64,000 nt of DNA, from NCBI GenBank assembly GCA_964019695.1, contig OZ026518.1, positions 113,026,836-113,090,835 on the forward strand. The letters run 5' to 3'. The DNA comes from Loripinus fragilis. Lineage: Eukaryota > Mollusca > Bivalvia > Lucinida > Lucinidae. Position 1 is the first letter of the stretch. The number at the start of each line of letters is the position of its first letter. This document shows positions 1 through 12,515 of this stretch, in pieces. Below the pieces are notes generated by a model. That model was given only the letters and a program-made list of their open reading frames with translations. It had not been told where the DNA came from and did not search any database. The position numbers and the translations under genes are program-made.

Positions 1-1150
1 TGGTATTCTGCTTTCCGTCAGAACCCAATATTTTGGAAGGACCAGAATACGAAAAAAATATCAACACTAAATCGATGTACGGGGAGGTGTTTTACCAACT
101 GACAACTGTTGCGACATCTAGATAATCTGGAAAAATAGATCCTACAGAAAAAGAGAGAACCTAAAATATCAGAAAACAGCATATTTGATTTTATTGAGTC
201 GTTGCAAGATCACAGCATGAAGTGTTACCAACTCCACGCGGCACAACAACAGCTGTTGCGACCTCTAAATAAGTTTGTATGCCAAAAATCAAGTTTCATC
301 AAACGTTTGAAATTTACGAATTTCGTACTTTTTGTCGAATATTTAAGACAAATAATATAGGTGTCACAGCTGACATCTTTTATGCTCCTAATTTACCAAC
401 CAAGGCTGCTGCAATCCACACGGTTATAGAGGCTGAAGAGAAATAAAAAATCGACAAAGGTTTAAATACCTCGAAAGAATTACAATTAAGACCACCCTTT
501 ACTTAATATAACATGGTTAACCAAAAATAGAATGCTACGACCAATTTTCCTTGGTGTGTATGACCCGAACTCGTATAACCCAAAACCGTTTCCTCCCCTA
601 GTCGTTCGCCCAAGACGTTTCCTACTTATCGCCCACCCCCACCCCCACTAGTCGTTTCGCCGCCATGGTCGATTCGACCCAAAATCATCTACAGGATTTT
701 CTGTCTTGTATAGTTATAATCAAACGTTTTATCTAAAGAAATGGACTCGGTCTTAACTAAGTTATTTAATACAAGACAATGAATAATATGAATCTTGCAC
801 AGCTCACATTTAGCGTTTTTTTTCGGTCACGTTCAAACCAGCATGCTCAGTTACAGAAAGTTTAGCTAACGAAATTTGCAGAGAGCGAATAGCGAAGGCG
901 CTGATCACACAGCGCCGATGCAAGGCTGTATCTTTGTTTTTCGCATGTAACTCGCATGTAAGCTCATACACTATAAAATTACACAGATCTTAGTCTTTGA
1001 GGTAGCATGCTCAGCTTCAGGGGCTGGTTATAATAGTGATTAAATCGACCTGTCATGTTAGCCTACGACCATTATGGAAATATAGGAAAGTAACAGAATA
1101 TCCGAAATACACTTTGTATTTATGCTTTCTTGTGATATAGATGTATAATT
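1..1150. other. Non-coding stretch, nothing recognised
   Basis: No open reading frame of convincing length and no clear repeat structure. A short GC-rich patch near 890-930 resembles the core of the CAGACTGCGC-type repeat seen better at 39600-39915, but the match is weak. Confidence 0.5.
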
Positions 1151-1153
1151 CAT

Positions 1154-1385
1154 GCGCGGATCCATAAAAGGGGACAGGGGTCCGGACTCCAACCCCCTGA
1201 ACAATTACGAAAATATAGGGTTCCATATAAGTAATTGTCCGGATCCGCTGAAAAATCACAAAGCTACCAAGCCAGCATGCAAATTTTGGCCATCATCGGC
1301 CCGCCAGCGAAACGCCATTTCAATGGCCATTATCGGCCCGCCAGCGAAGCGCCATTTAAACATCGTTTTGCTGGTGAGCCGATGA
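1154..1385. repeat. Dispersed repeat family copy (CGGATCC-bounded segment plus CGGCCCGCCAGCGAA motif)
   Basis: A block beginning near a CGGATCC and running through CTGAACAATTA, a second CGGATCC, and CAAAGCTACCAAGCCAGCAT is repeated at 2243-2341 with roughly 85 percent similarity by eye. A relative in opposite orientation lies at about 18770-19010. Within this copy the motif CGGCCCGCCAGCGAA occurs twice, at 1303-1350. The short reading frames here have no family resemblance and are not taken as genes. It is probably a non-autonomous mobile element, class unknown. Confidence 0.6.
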
Positions 1386-1559
1386 TGGTTTTTAGTGACA
1401 AACAAATTTCTATTCTCGGGGTTTCTATATAACGTATGCACTTCTAAAAAAAACAACGTAGACACAATTTTTTGAACTTTATTGATGAAATAGACACCAG
1501 GACGGATATAAATCTACTCAGTGTGAGGCCACAGAAGATACCAGGCACACAGTGATCAA

Positions 1560-1660
1560 TGTGCATCTGTCCATCATCTAAAGTGGTCCTACATCTAAAC
1601 TGGTCCTGGCATCTACTTTAGTCATGACCGGCTTCTAAACTGGTACTGGCATCTATTATG
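1560..1660. repeat. Short degenerate tandem repeat
   Basis: About four imperfect copies of a 24-bp-scale unit built on CATCTAAACTGGTCCTGG. It precedes the main satellite but is not clearly in register with it. Confidence 0.45.
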
Positions 1661-1694
1661 GTGCGCTTAGCAGACTCTAAAATGGTCCCCTTTA

Positions 1695-1752
1695 TATAGG
1701 TCTACCTGAAAACTGTGCAGTAATATAGGTCTACCTGAAAACTGTGCAGTAA
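1695..1752. repeat. Perfect two-copy 29-bp tandem duplication
   Basis: A 29-bp unit beginning TATAGGTCTACCTGAAAACT is present twice head to tail with no visible difference, so the duplication is recent. Confidence 0.85.
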
Positions 1753-2242
1753 TGCTTAAATCGGTATACAAGCGTTTATGAGTTTGATATACTAACTCGA
1801 CTACAGCACGACAAAACCATACAACAAACTGACTTGTACATCTATTAAATGGGCCTCGACACGACAAAACCTGTCTTCGGGGTTTCTGACAAAGCGAGAT
1901 ATAAACCAGTCTCCTCAGCTACAGAGACTAGCTAGAAAATTGAAATTTCACCTAAAGCAAGTTTACATATGGTACTTTTCAAAAACTTTGGCGAATAACA
2001 AATGTGCTGATCGGACTGCGCGGATGCGCAGGCTGGTCTGCGCCTTTGTTGTTCGCAAACCCCCGAAGACAGGTTTTCTCGCGACGAGCCCCATTTATGT
2101 AGTGAAGCCTCAGAAGAAAAGCCAGGAACCAATAGAGTCTCTGTATTTGCCACAAGATGTCAAATCTTATATCCAGAGTAGCATGCATTGCCACTAGAGG
2201 ACAGTACTAGTATTCAGAGTCCCTGTCAGTGCCACTAGATGC

Positions 2243-2341
2243 CTGAACAATTATGAAAATATAGGGTTTCTTATAATTACTTGCCCGGATCCCCTGTACA
2301 ATCACAAAGCTACCAAGCCAGCATTCAAATTTTGGCCATTC
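2243..2341. mobile_element. Dispersed-family segment inserted in the satellite
   Basis: Satellite units resembling the B-type variant (CACTAGATG) stop at 2242, and normal units resume at about 2342. The intervening 99 bp match 1197-1300 closely, including CAAAGCTACCAAGCCAGCAT. Confidence 0.65.
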
Positions 2342-5300
2342 ATCTCCCCTAATGGTCAGTACTAGTACCCAGAGTCCAAGGCATTTAGCCTAGAGGTCAG
2401 TACTAGTATCCAGAGTCTCAGTCATCTCTCCTAGAGGTCAGTACTAGTATCCAGAGTCCAAGGCATTTCCCCAAGAGGTCAGTACTAGTTACCAGATTAC
2501 CAGTTATCTCTCCTAGAGGTCAGTACTAGTTACCAGATTACCAGTTATCTCCCCTAGAGGTCAGAAGTGCTACCCAGAGTCCAAGGCATCTCCCTAAATG
2601 GTCAGTTCTAGTACATAGAATCCAAGACATCTCCCCTTGAGGTCAGTACTAGTACCTATAGTACCAGTCATCTCCCCTAGAGGCGAGTTCTAGTACCAAT
2701 AGTCAAGTCATCTCCCCTAGAGGTCAGTACTTGTACCCAGAGGCCGAGATATCTCCCCTAGAGGCCAGTAATAGTACCCAGAGTCCAAGGCATCTCCGCA
2801 AATGTTCAATTCTAGCACACAGAATCCAAGACATCTCATCTGGAGGTCAGTACTAGTACCTAAAGTACCAGTCATCTCCCCTAGAGGTCAGTACTAATAT
2901 CCGGAGTCATAGACACTTTCCATAGAGGTCAGTACTAGAATCCAGAGACCAAGTCATCTCCCTCAGAGGTCAGTACTGGTATCCAGAGTCCCAGTTGTCT
3001 CCCCTACAGATCAGTACTAGAACCAAAAGTCAGTCATCTCCCTAGTTTTTAGTACTAGTACCCGGATTTCCAGTCATCTCCCAGGCATCTCCCCTACAGG
3101 TCAGGACTAGTACCCAGAGTCCAAGACACCTCCCCTAGTGATCAATTATAGTACACAGAGTCCAAGTCATCTCCATTGGAGGTCAGTAAAAGTACCAATA
3201 GTACCAGTCATCTTCCCTAGAGCTCAGAACTAGTACCCAGAGTCCAAGTCATTTCCCCTAGATGTAGGTACTAGTATCCAGAGTACCAGTAATCTGACCT
3301 AGATGTTAGAATTAGTACCAAGAGTCAAAGTTATCTCCCCTAGAACTCAGTACTAATACCAAGAGTCCAATTCATCTCCCCTAGACGTCAGAGCTAGTAC
3401 CCAGAGTCCCAGTCATCTCCATTGAGGCCAGTACTAGTACCTTTAGTCCCATACATCTCCATATAAGTGAGTGCTAGTATCCAGAATCCAAGTCATCTCC
3501 TTAAGACGTAAGTACTTGTACCCAGAGCCCAAGTCATCTCTCCTAGAGGTCAGTACTAGTACCCAGAGTCCTAGGCATCCCCCTAGTGGTCAGTTCTAGT
3601 ACCCATAGCCCCAGTCACCTCCCCCTACAGATCAATTATAGTACATAGAGTACAAGTCATCCCCCTGAATGTTAGTACTAGTACCTGGAGCACCAGTCAT
3701 CTCACCTAGAGTTCAGTACTAGTACCCAGAGTCCTAGTCATTTCACCTAGAGGTCAGTATAGTATGTAGTTTCCAAGTCATTTCCAATAGAGGTCAGTTC
3801 TAATACCCATAGTACAAGCCATCTCCAATAGAAGTCAATGATAGACTCCAGAGTCCCAATCATCCTCATAGAGGTCAGTACTAATACCCAGAGTCCAAGA
3901 TACACGTATTTTCTCTACAGCTCAATACTAGTATCCAGAGTCCAAGTCATCTCCCTTAAAGTTCAGTACTTGTACTCAGAGTCCAAGTCATCTCCCATAG
4001 AGGTCATTACTAGTATCCAGAGTCAGAATCATCTCCCCTACAGGTCAGTACCTGTAGTCAGAGACCAGTCATCTCCCAAGTTGTCAGAACTAGTACAGAG
4101 AGTATCAGTCATCTCCTCTAGAGGTTAGTACAATTTACAGAGTCCCATTTCACACACCCAGTCATCTCCAATAATGGTCAGTTCTAGTTCCCAGAGTCCA
4201 AGGCATTTCCCATAGAGGTCAGCCTAGTACCCAGAGTACCAGTTAACTCCCATAGAGGTCAGAACTAGTACCCAGAGTACCAGTCATCTCCACTAGATGT
4301 CAGTAATTGAACCCAGAGTCCAAGGCATCTACTCAAATGGTACACAGAGTCCAAGTTCCCCATGGAGGTCAGTACTAGTACATAAGGCATCTACCTAAAT
4401 GGTACACAGAGTCCAAGTTCCCTCTGGAGGTCAGTACTAGTACATAAAGTACCAGTCATCTCCCCAATGAGGTCAGTAATAGTACAATAGTCAAGTCATC
4501 TCCCTTAGAGGTCAGTACTTGTACCCAGAGTACAAGTCATCTACCCTAGATTCTAGTACTAGTACCCAGAGTCCAAGTCATCTCCCCTATAGGTCCGTAC
4601 TAGTACTCAGAGTCCAAGAAACCTCCATTAGTGGTCGGTACTAGTACACAGAGTCCAAGTCATCTCCCCTGGGGGTCAGTATATGTACCAAGAGTACAAG
4701 TCATCTTCCCTAGAGGTCAGTACTAGTACCTAGAGTCCCAAAATCTCCCTTGAGGTCAGTACTAATATCCATTGTCCCATGCATCTCCCCTATAACTCAG
4801 TACTAGTATCCAGAGTCCAAAATAGTAAGTAATCTCTCCTAGAGATCAGTACAAGTACACAGAGTCCCATCATCTCCCCTAGTGGTCAGTACTAGTACAA
4901 AGAGTCCAAGGTATTTGCAATAGAGGTCAGTACTTGTACCCAGAGTACAAGTATCTCCCATAGAGGTCAGTAGTGGTACCCAGAGTCAAAGGCGTCTGCC
5001 CTAGTGGCCAGTTCTAGTAAACAGAGTCCAAGTACCAAGAGTACCAGTTATCTTCCCTAGAGGTCAGTACTAGTACCCGTTGTCCCCTACATCTCCCCTA
5101 CAAGTCAGTACTAGTATCCAGAGTCCAAGTCATTTCTCCTAGAGATCAGATCAGTAAAAGTACTTAGAGGCCCCTTCATCTCCACTTATGGTCAAAACTA
5201 GTACCAAGAGTCAAATGCATTTCCAATAGAGGTTAGTCCTAGTACCTAGAGTACCAGTTATCTCCCCTAGAGGCCAGTACGAGTACCCAGAGTACCAGTC

Positions 5301-5751
5301 ATCTCCCCTAGATGTTGGTACTAGTACTCATAGTCCAAGACACCTCCAATAGTGGTCAGTTATAGTACACAGAGTATTCTCCCCTAGAGGTCAGTAGTGG
5401 TATACAGAGTCAAAGGCATCTCCCCTGGAGTTCAGTACTAGTACCCAGAAACCCAGTGATTTCAACTTGAGGTCAGTACCAGTATACAGTGACCAAGTCA
5501 TTGCCGCTACAGGTTAGCAATAACGCCCAGAGTTCCTGTCATCTTCACTAGAGGTCAGTACTAATACCTGGCGTCCTAGACATTTTCTCTAGGAGTCAGA
5601 ATTAGTATCCAGAGTCCAAGCGATCTGCCTTAGAGGTCAGTATTTGTACCCAGAGTCCACATCATCTCCCCTAAAGTTCAGTCCTTGTATCCCAAGTCCC
5701 AGTCATATCTCCTAGAGGTCAGTACTAGAAGCTTTAGTACCAGTAATGTTT

Positions 5752-5822
5752 TTGACGGGTGAACGGTCGATGCTGGGCCCCAGCATACGTATGAAGAAAA
5801 ATGGGAGTACCCCACTGGGGTA
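5752..5822. mobile_element. Short insert with two near-palindromes inside the satellite
   Basis: About 70 bp unlike the satellite interrupt the array. The insert holds two imperfect inverted repeats, ATGCTGGGCCCCAGCAT and GTACCCCACTGGGGTAC, each palindromic apart from the central bases. Its origin is not recognised. Confidence 0.6.
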
Positions 5823-8763
5823 CTAGTACCCAGAGTCCAAGACATCTCCCCTAGTGGTCAGTACTAGTAAACAGAGTCCAAGTCATAACCCCTGGAGGTC
5901 AGTACAAGTACCAAGAGTACCAGTTATCTTCCCTGGAGGTCAGTTTCAATATACAGAGTCCAAGTAATCTCCCCTTGAGGTCAGTACTAGTACCCAGAGT
6001 ACCAGTTATCTCACCTAGATGTTAAAATTAGCATAAAGAGTCAAATCAAGAGTCCCCTAGAATTCAGTACTGATACCAAGAGTCCAAGTCACCTTCCCTA
6101 CACGTCAGAACTAGTACCAAGAGTCCCAGTCATCTCCATTGAGGCCAGGACTAGTTCCCATAGTCCCATACATCTCCATATAAGTCAGTACTAGTACCCA
6201 GAGTCCAAGGCATTTCTCCTAGAGGTCAGTACTTGTATCCAGAGCACAGTCATCTCTCCTAGAGGTCAGTGCTAATACCTAAAGTACCAGTCATCTCCCC
6301 AATCAAGTAAGTACTAGTACAATAGTCAAGTCATCTCCCCCAAAGGTCAGTACTTGTACCCAGAGTACCAGTCATATCTCCTAGATTTTAGTACTAGAAC
6401 CCAGAGTCCAAGTCATCTCCCCTACAAGTCCGTACTAGTACCCAGTCCAAGAAACCTCCCCTAGTGGTATGTACTAAAACACACAGTCGATATTATCTCA
6501 CAAAATGGTCAGCACAAGCACACAGAGTCCAAGTCATCTCCCCTAGAGGTCAGTACTAGTACCTTAAGTACCAGTTATCTCCCCAATAAGGTCAGTTCTA
6601 ATACCCAGAGTACCAGTCATCTCCCCTAGAGGACAGTAGTGGTACTCAGAGTCAAAGGCGTCTCCCCAAGTGGTCAGTTCCAGTAGACATGGTCCAAATC
6701 ACCTCCCCTTGAGTCAGAACATGAACCCAGAGTACCAGTCAAGTCCCCTAAAATTTAGTACTAGTACCCAGAATCCAAGTCATCTCCCCTACATGTCAGT
6801 ACTAGTACCCATAGTCCAAGACACCTCCCCTTGTGGTCTGTACTAGTACACAGAGTCAAAGTCATCTCCTTAGTGGTCAGTAGTGATACCCATAGTCAAA
6901 GGCATCTCCCTTAGTGATCAGTTCTAGTAAGCAGAGTCCAAGTCATCTCCCCTGGAGGTCTGTACTAGTACACAGAGTACCAGTCATCTCCCCTAGGGGT
7001 CAGTAAGAGTACCAATAGTCAAGGCATTTCCCCTAAATGTCAGTTCTTGTACCCAGAGTACCAGTCATCTCCTCTAGTCGTTAGTACTAGTACCCAGAGT
7101 CAAAGTCATCTCCCCTACATGTCAGTACTAGTTACTAGAGCCCAAGTTACCTCCCAAAGTGGTCAGTACTAGTACACAGTGTCCAAATCATCACCCCTGG
7201 TGTTCAGTACAAGTACCTCGAGTCCAAATCATCTCTCATAGAGATAATTTCTAGTACCCAGAGTCCAAGTCATCTCCCCTAGAAGCCAGTACTACTACCC
7301 AGATTACCTGTCATCTCACCTAGATGTAAGTATTAGTACCAAGAGCTCAAGTAATTTTCGCTAGAAGTCAGTACTACTACCCAGAGTACCTGACATCTCA
7401 CCTAGATGTTAGTATGAGTACCAAGAGTCCAAGTAATTTTCCCTAGAAGTCAGTACTACTACCCAGAGAACATGTCATCTCACCTAGATGTTAGTATGAG
7501 TACCAAGAGTCCAAGTCATCTCCGCTAGACGTCAGAACTAGTATCCAGAGTCCCATTCATCTCCATTTAGGTCAGTACTAGTACCCATAGTCCAATACAT
7601 CTCCTCGTTAGTACTAGTATCCAAGGTTCCAGTCATCTGCCTTAGACGTCAGTACTTGTACCAAGAGCCCAACTCATCTCTCCTACCCAGAGTCCTAGGC
7701 ATTTTCCCTAGAGGTCAGTACTAGCGCCCAAAGTACCATTCATCTCCCCTAGAGGTCAGTACTGGTACACTGAGTCCTCTCCCCTGGTGGTCAGTTCTAG
7801 TAGCTACAGTACCAGTTATTGCCCCGATGAGGTCAGTACTTGTACAATAGTCAAGTCATCTCCCCTAGAGGTCAGTACTTGTATCCAGAGTACCAGTCAT
7901 ATCCCCTAGATTTTAGTACTATTACCAGGAGTCCAATTCATCTCCCCTACAGGTCTGTACTAGTCCCAGAGTCCAAGAAACCTCCTCTAGTGGTCAGTAC
8001 TAGTACGTAGAGTCCAAGTAATCACCCCTGGAGATCAGTACATGTACCAAGAGAACCAGTCATCTTCCCTAGAGGTCATTACTAGTACCGAGAGACCCAA
8101 AATCTCTCTTGAGGTCGTTACTAGTACCCATAGTCCTATACACCTCCCCTATAAGCCAGTGCCAGTATCTTAAGTCCAAGTCATCCCCCCTAGAGATCAG
8201 TACAAGTACACGGAGTCCCATTCATCTCCCCTAGTGGTCAGTATTAGTACCCAGATTTCAAGGCATTTCCAATAGATGTCATATAGTATCCAGAGTACCA
8301 GTTATCTCCCCTAGAGGTCAGTACTAGTACCCAGAGTATCAGTCATCTCCCCTAGAGGTCAGTAGTGGTACCCAGAGTCAAAGGATTCTCTCCCATGAGG
8401 TCAGTACTAGTACCCATAGTCCTATACATCTCCCCATATAAGTCAGTACTAGTATTCAGAGTCCAAGTCATCTCCCCTAGAGGTCAGTACTTGTACCCAG
8501 AGTACCAGTCATCTCTCCTAGATGTTAGTACTAGTACCCAGAGTCCAAGTCATCTCCCCCACATATCAGTTCTAGTACCCAGAGTCCAAGTCATCTTCCC
8601 TAAAGGTCAGTAGTAGTACCCAGAGTCAAAGGCATCTCCCCTGGCGGTCAATTCTAGTAAACTGAGTCAAATTCACCTGGAGGTCTGTACTACTACCTAG
8701 AGTACCAGTCATCTCCCCTAGGGGTCAGTACGAGTAACAATAGTCAAGTCATCTCCCCTAGAT

Positions 8764-9024
8764 GAGGGTCTGGATGGGGTATAATGATTAGTGAATAAAG
8801 GCCCTTTTTAATAATGAAAAAGTGAATAATGAGCTAAAAAATTAATGAAAAGTGATAATGAGTGCCTAAAAATATTGAATAATCCTAATATTTTTTATGA
8901 AAAGAAGTAAAAAATGAATATTAATAGTCGGATTTTAATGAACTATGGGTCTTATCTGAATGAATAATCCAAAAGTTTAATGAGAATTATAATAGTGAAT
9001 ACCAGGCCCCCCATCCAGACCCTC
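8764..9024. mobile_element. MITE with 16-bp perfect terminal inverted repeats
   Basis: The segment starts GAGGGTCTGGATGGGG (8764-8779) and ends with its exact reverse complement (9009-9024). The 261-bp interior is very AT-rich with repeated GTGAATAATG-like words and has no coding potential. Satellite resumes on both sides. No target duplication could be fixed because the flanks are themselves repetitive, so the superfamily is undetermined. Confidence 0.85.
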
Positions 9025-10964
9025 CTATATGTTAGTTCTTGTACCGAGAGTACCAATCATCTCCCCTAGACGTAAGTAATTGTACCCGGAGTCCAAATCA
9101 TCTCCCCTACATGTCAGTACTAGTACACAGAGTCCAAGTCATCTCCCCTAGAGGTCAGTGCTAGTACCCAGAGTACCTTTCATCTCACCTAGATGTTATT
9201 ATTAGTACAGAGAGTCCAAGTTATCTCCCCTAGAAGTCCCACTCATCGCATTTGAGGTCAGTACTAGTACCCATAGTCATACACATCTTCTCTATAAGTC
9301 AGTACTAGTATCCAAAGTCAAAATCATCTGCCATAGACGTCAGTATTTTTACACAGAGCCCAAGTCATCTCTCCTAGAGGTCAGTATTAGTACCCAGAGT
9401 CCTAGGCATCTCCGCTAGTGGTCAGTACTATTACCCAGAGTCCCAGACATCTCCCCTAGTGGTCAGAGCTAGTATCCAGAGTCCAAGTCATCTCCCATAA
9501 TAGTCAGTACTAGTATACAGAGTACTATTCATCCCTCAAGATGTCAGTACTTGTACACAGAGTCCAAGTCATCTCCCAAAATGGTCAGTTTAAGTACACA
9601 GAGTCCAAGTCATCTGCCCGGGAGGTCAGTAATAGTAACTAAAGTACCAGTCATCTCCCCTAGAGGTCAGTACTAATACCCAGAGTACCAGTCATCTCTC
9701 TTAGAGGTCAGTACTTGTACCCAGAGTATCAGTCATCTCCCTAGATTTTAGTACTAGTACCCAGAGTCCAAGTCATCTCCCCTGCAGGTCTGTCCTAGTA
9801 CCCAGAGTACCAGTCATCTCATATAGATGTTAGTATGAGTACCAAGACTCCAAGTTATCTCCCCTAGAAGTCAGAACTAGTACTTAGAGCCCCAGTCAAC
9901 TCCATTGAGGTCAACAATAGTATCCATAGTCCCATACATCTCCACAATAAGTCAGTACTAGTATCCAGAGTCCAAGTCATCTCCTCTAGATGTCAGTACT
10001 AGTACTCAGAAACCCAGTCATTTCAACTTGAGGTCAGTACTTGTATACAGTGACCAAGTCATTGTCGCTAGAGGTCAGCACTTATGCCCAGAGTTCCAAT
10101 CATCTCCACCAGAGGTCAGTACAAATACCCAGAGTCCTAGACATTTTCTCTAGAAGTCAGTATTAGTATCCAGAGTCCAAGCGATCTACCTTAGAGGTCA
10201 GTACTTGTATCAAGAGTCCCAGTCATCTTCCCTACAGGTCAGTACTATTATCAAGAGTCCAAATCATCACCCATAGTGATTGTACCCCCCAAAAAAACTA
10301 GTTCCAAAAGTCTAAGTCATCTCGCCTAGTGGTCAGTACAATTACACAGATGCCAAGTCATCTCCCCTAGAGATTAGTACTAGTATCCAGAGTCTCAGTC
10401 ATCTCTCTTAGAGGTCAGTACTTGTATGCAGAGTCCAAGCCATCTCACTTAAAGGTCAGTATTTGTACCCAGAGTCCAAGTCATCTCGCCTTGATGTCAG
10501 TATTTGTACCCAGAATCCAATCCATCACCCCTTGAGATCATTACTAGTATCCAGAGTCTCTGTCATCTCCCCTACAGGTCAGTACTAGTACCCAGAGTCC
10601 AAGTCATCTCCCCTGGTGGGCAATACCAGTACCCAGAGTCACAGTCATCTCCCCTAGAGGTCAGTACAAGTACCAAGGGTTCAAGTCATCTCCCCTAGAG
10701 GTCGGTACTAGTACACAGAGTCCAAGTCAACTCCCCTGGACGTCAGTACTAGTACCAAGAGTCCCAATCATCTTCCCTAGAGGTCAGTACTAGTATCCAG
10801 AATCCAAGTCATATCCCAGAGAGGTCATTACTGGTACACAAAGTCCAAGTCACCTAGAGATCAATACTTGTACCCAGAGTACCTGTCATCTCCTCTAGAT
10901 GTTAGTACTAGTACCCAGAGACCAAGTCATCTCCCCACAGATCAGTACTGGTACCCGGAGTCCA

Positions 10965-11990
10965 TGGCATCTCCAATATCTGCCATTAGATCTCAGTACC
11001 CACGTCCAGAGTCCCAACATCTGCAAATAGATCTCAGACCACCTTCCAGAGTCCCAGTATCCACCACTAGATTTCAGTACTACCGCCCAGGGTCCAAGTA
11101 TCTGACACTAGATCTCAGTACTACTGTCCAGAGTCCCAGTTTCTGACACTAGATCTCAGTACCACCATCCAGAGTCCCAGTATTTGCTACTAGATCTCAA
11201 TACAATCGTCTAGAGTCCAAGTATCTTACACTGGATATCTGTGCCACACTCCAGAATCCCAGTATCTGGCATAAATCTCAGTAACACCGTTTAGAATCCC
11301 AGTGTTTGCCACCCAGTGAACCATTTAGAGTCCGGGTATCAGCCATTAGATGTCAGTACCAGTGTCCAGTGTCCCAGTATCTGCCACTAGATCTCACTAC
11401 CACAGTCAAGAGTCCTGGTATCTGCCATGATATTCAGTACCACCGTCCAGTGTCCCAGTATCTGCCACTATATCTCAATATCGCCGTCTAGATGTCTAGT
11501 ATCTGCTTTTACATTTCAGTACCACCGTCCAGAGTCCCAGAATCTGCCAATCAATCTCAGTTATACCAACCAGAGTCCAAGTATCGGCCACAAGATCTCG
11601 GTATCACCATCTAGAGTCCTATTTTATGCCACTAGATATCAGTAATACTGACCAGAGACTCAGTGTCTGACCCTAGATCTAAATATACTGTCAAAAGTCC
11701 CAGTATCTGACATTAGATATCAGTTCTACCGTCCACAGGACCTGACACAAATGTATAATCAGTATAGATCAGTTCTACTATCTGACTAGAGTTCCAGTAT
11801 TTGCCACTATATCTCAAATCTACCTTCAAGAGTGCCAGTATCTGCCATTGCATTTCAGAACGACCATTCAGAGTCCCAGTATCTGTCACTAGATCTTAGT
11901 ACCACCATCCAGAGTCTCAGTTGCTGCTTTTAAATTTCAGTATCTCTGTCCAGAGCTCCAGTATCTGCCACTAGAACTCAACACCAACAC
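10965..11990. repeat. Diverged B-type block of the 41-bp satellite
   Basis: About 25 units keep the 41-bp length but change sequence to a form like CCACTAGATCTCAGTACCAC followed by CGTCCAGAGTCCCAGTATCTG. The CTAG, CAGTAC and CAGAGTCC words are shared with the main form, so the two are homologous. The A-type form returns at about 12000. Confidence 0.85.
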
Positions 11991-12375
11991 CATAGTTGTC
12001 AGTACTAGAACCAAGAGTCCCAGTCATCTACCCTAGAAGTCAGTACTAGTACTAGTACCCAGAAACCCAGTCATTTTACCTAGAGGTCAGTACTAGTGTA
12101 CAGTGACCAAGTCATTGCCACTAGAGTCGGCACTAATGCCCAGAGTTCCAGTCATCTCCACTAGAGGCCGGTACTAATATCCAGAGTCCTAGACATTTTC
12201 TCTAGAAGTCAGTTTTATTATCCAGATTCCAGGTTATCTACCTTAGAAGTCAGTATTTGTACCCAGAGTCAAAGTCATCTCCCCTAGAGGTCAGTACTTG
12301 TATCCACTGTCCCAGTCATTTCCCCTACAGGACGGTACTATTATCGAGAGTCCAAACCATCTCCCATAGTGATTT

Positions 12376-12432
12376 GTAGCCCCCACCCCCGTCCCCCCCC
12401 CCCGTCCCCCCAAAAAAAAACAAAAACAAAAA
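12376..12432. repeat. C-rich then A-rich low-complexity tract
   Basis: Runs of C broken by single G, A or T are followed by an A-rich stretch with repeated AAAAAC. It marks the right edge of the satellite. Confidence 0.85.
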
Positions 12433-12454
12433 CGTTTTCACCTAAAATGTTGCC

Positions 12455-12515
12455 CTTTTAAGCTCACCTGAGTTAAGGCTCAGAGTTGAGCTTATATGAT
12501 TGGAGTCGAGTCGGC
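12455..12515 (+). repeat. AGCTCACCTGAG-type terminal hairpin repeat
   Basis: AGCTCACCTGAGTTAAGGCT followed by CAGAGTTGAGCTTA forms a short imperfect hairpin. Related ends occur at 18490-18530 (opposite orientation), 45741-45775 and 55995-56045. In bivalve genomes such sequences bound modular non-autonomous elements; that assignment is from general knowledge. Confidence 0.6.

Larger units (their letters stand above)
2168..12375. repeat. 41-bp satellite array, about 10 kb
   Basis: The region is a head-to-tail array of a 41-bp unit. Its consensus is roughly CTCCCCTAGAGGTCAGTACT followed by AGTACCCAGAGTCCAAGTCAT. The period was checked directly: GTCATCT recurs at 8467 and 8508. Dividing the length by 41 suggests roughly 240 units. 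Most units carry the perfect palindrome GTACTAGTAC or a one-base variant. Units differ from each other by several substitutions and small indels, so the array is old and not homogenised. Three foreign segments interrupt it (2243-2341, about 5752-5822, 8764-9024) and a diverged variant occupies 10965-11990. Because 41 is not a multiple of three, reading frames here show a 41-residue periodicity that reflects the DNA repeat, not a protein. Confidence 0.95.

Noticed and set aside
3838..11645. Open frames of 60-96 codons with repeated SSPLEVSTSTQSP-like peptides
   Set aside because: They are the 41-bp satellite read in all three frames in turn (41-residue periodicity); stops appear every few units and there is no start, splice or family evidence.
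2168..12375. Possible CRISPR-like array because of regular short repeats
   Set aside because: Repeats are contiguous 41-bp units without unique spacers and the sequence is eukaryotic, so it is a satellite.
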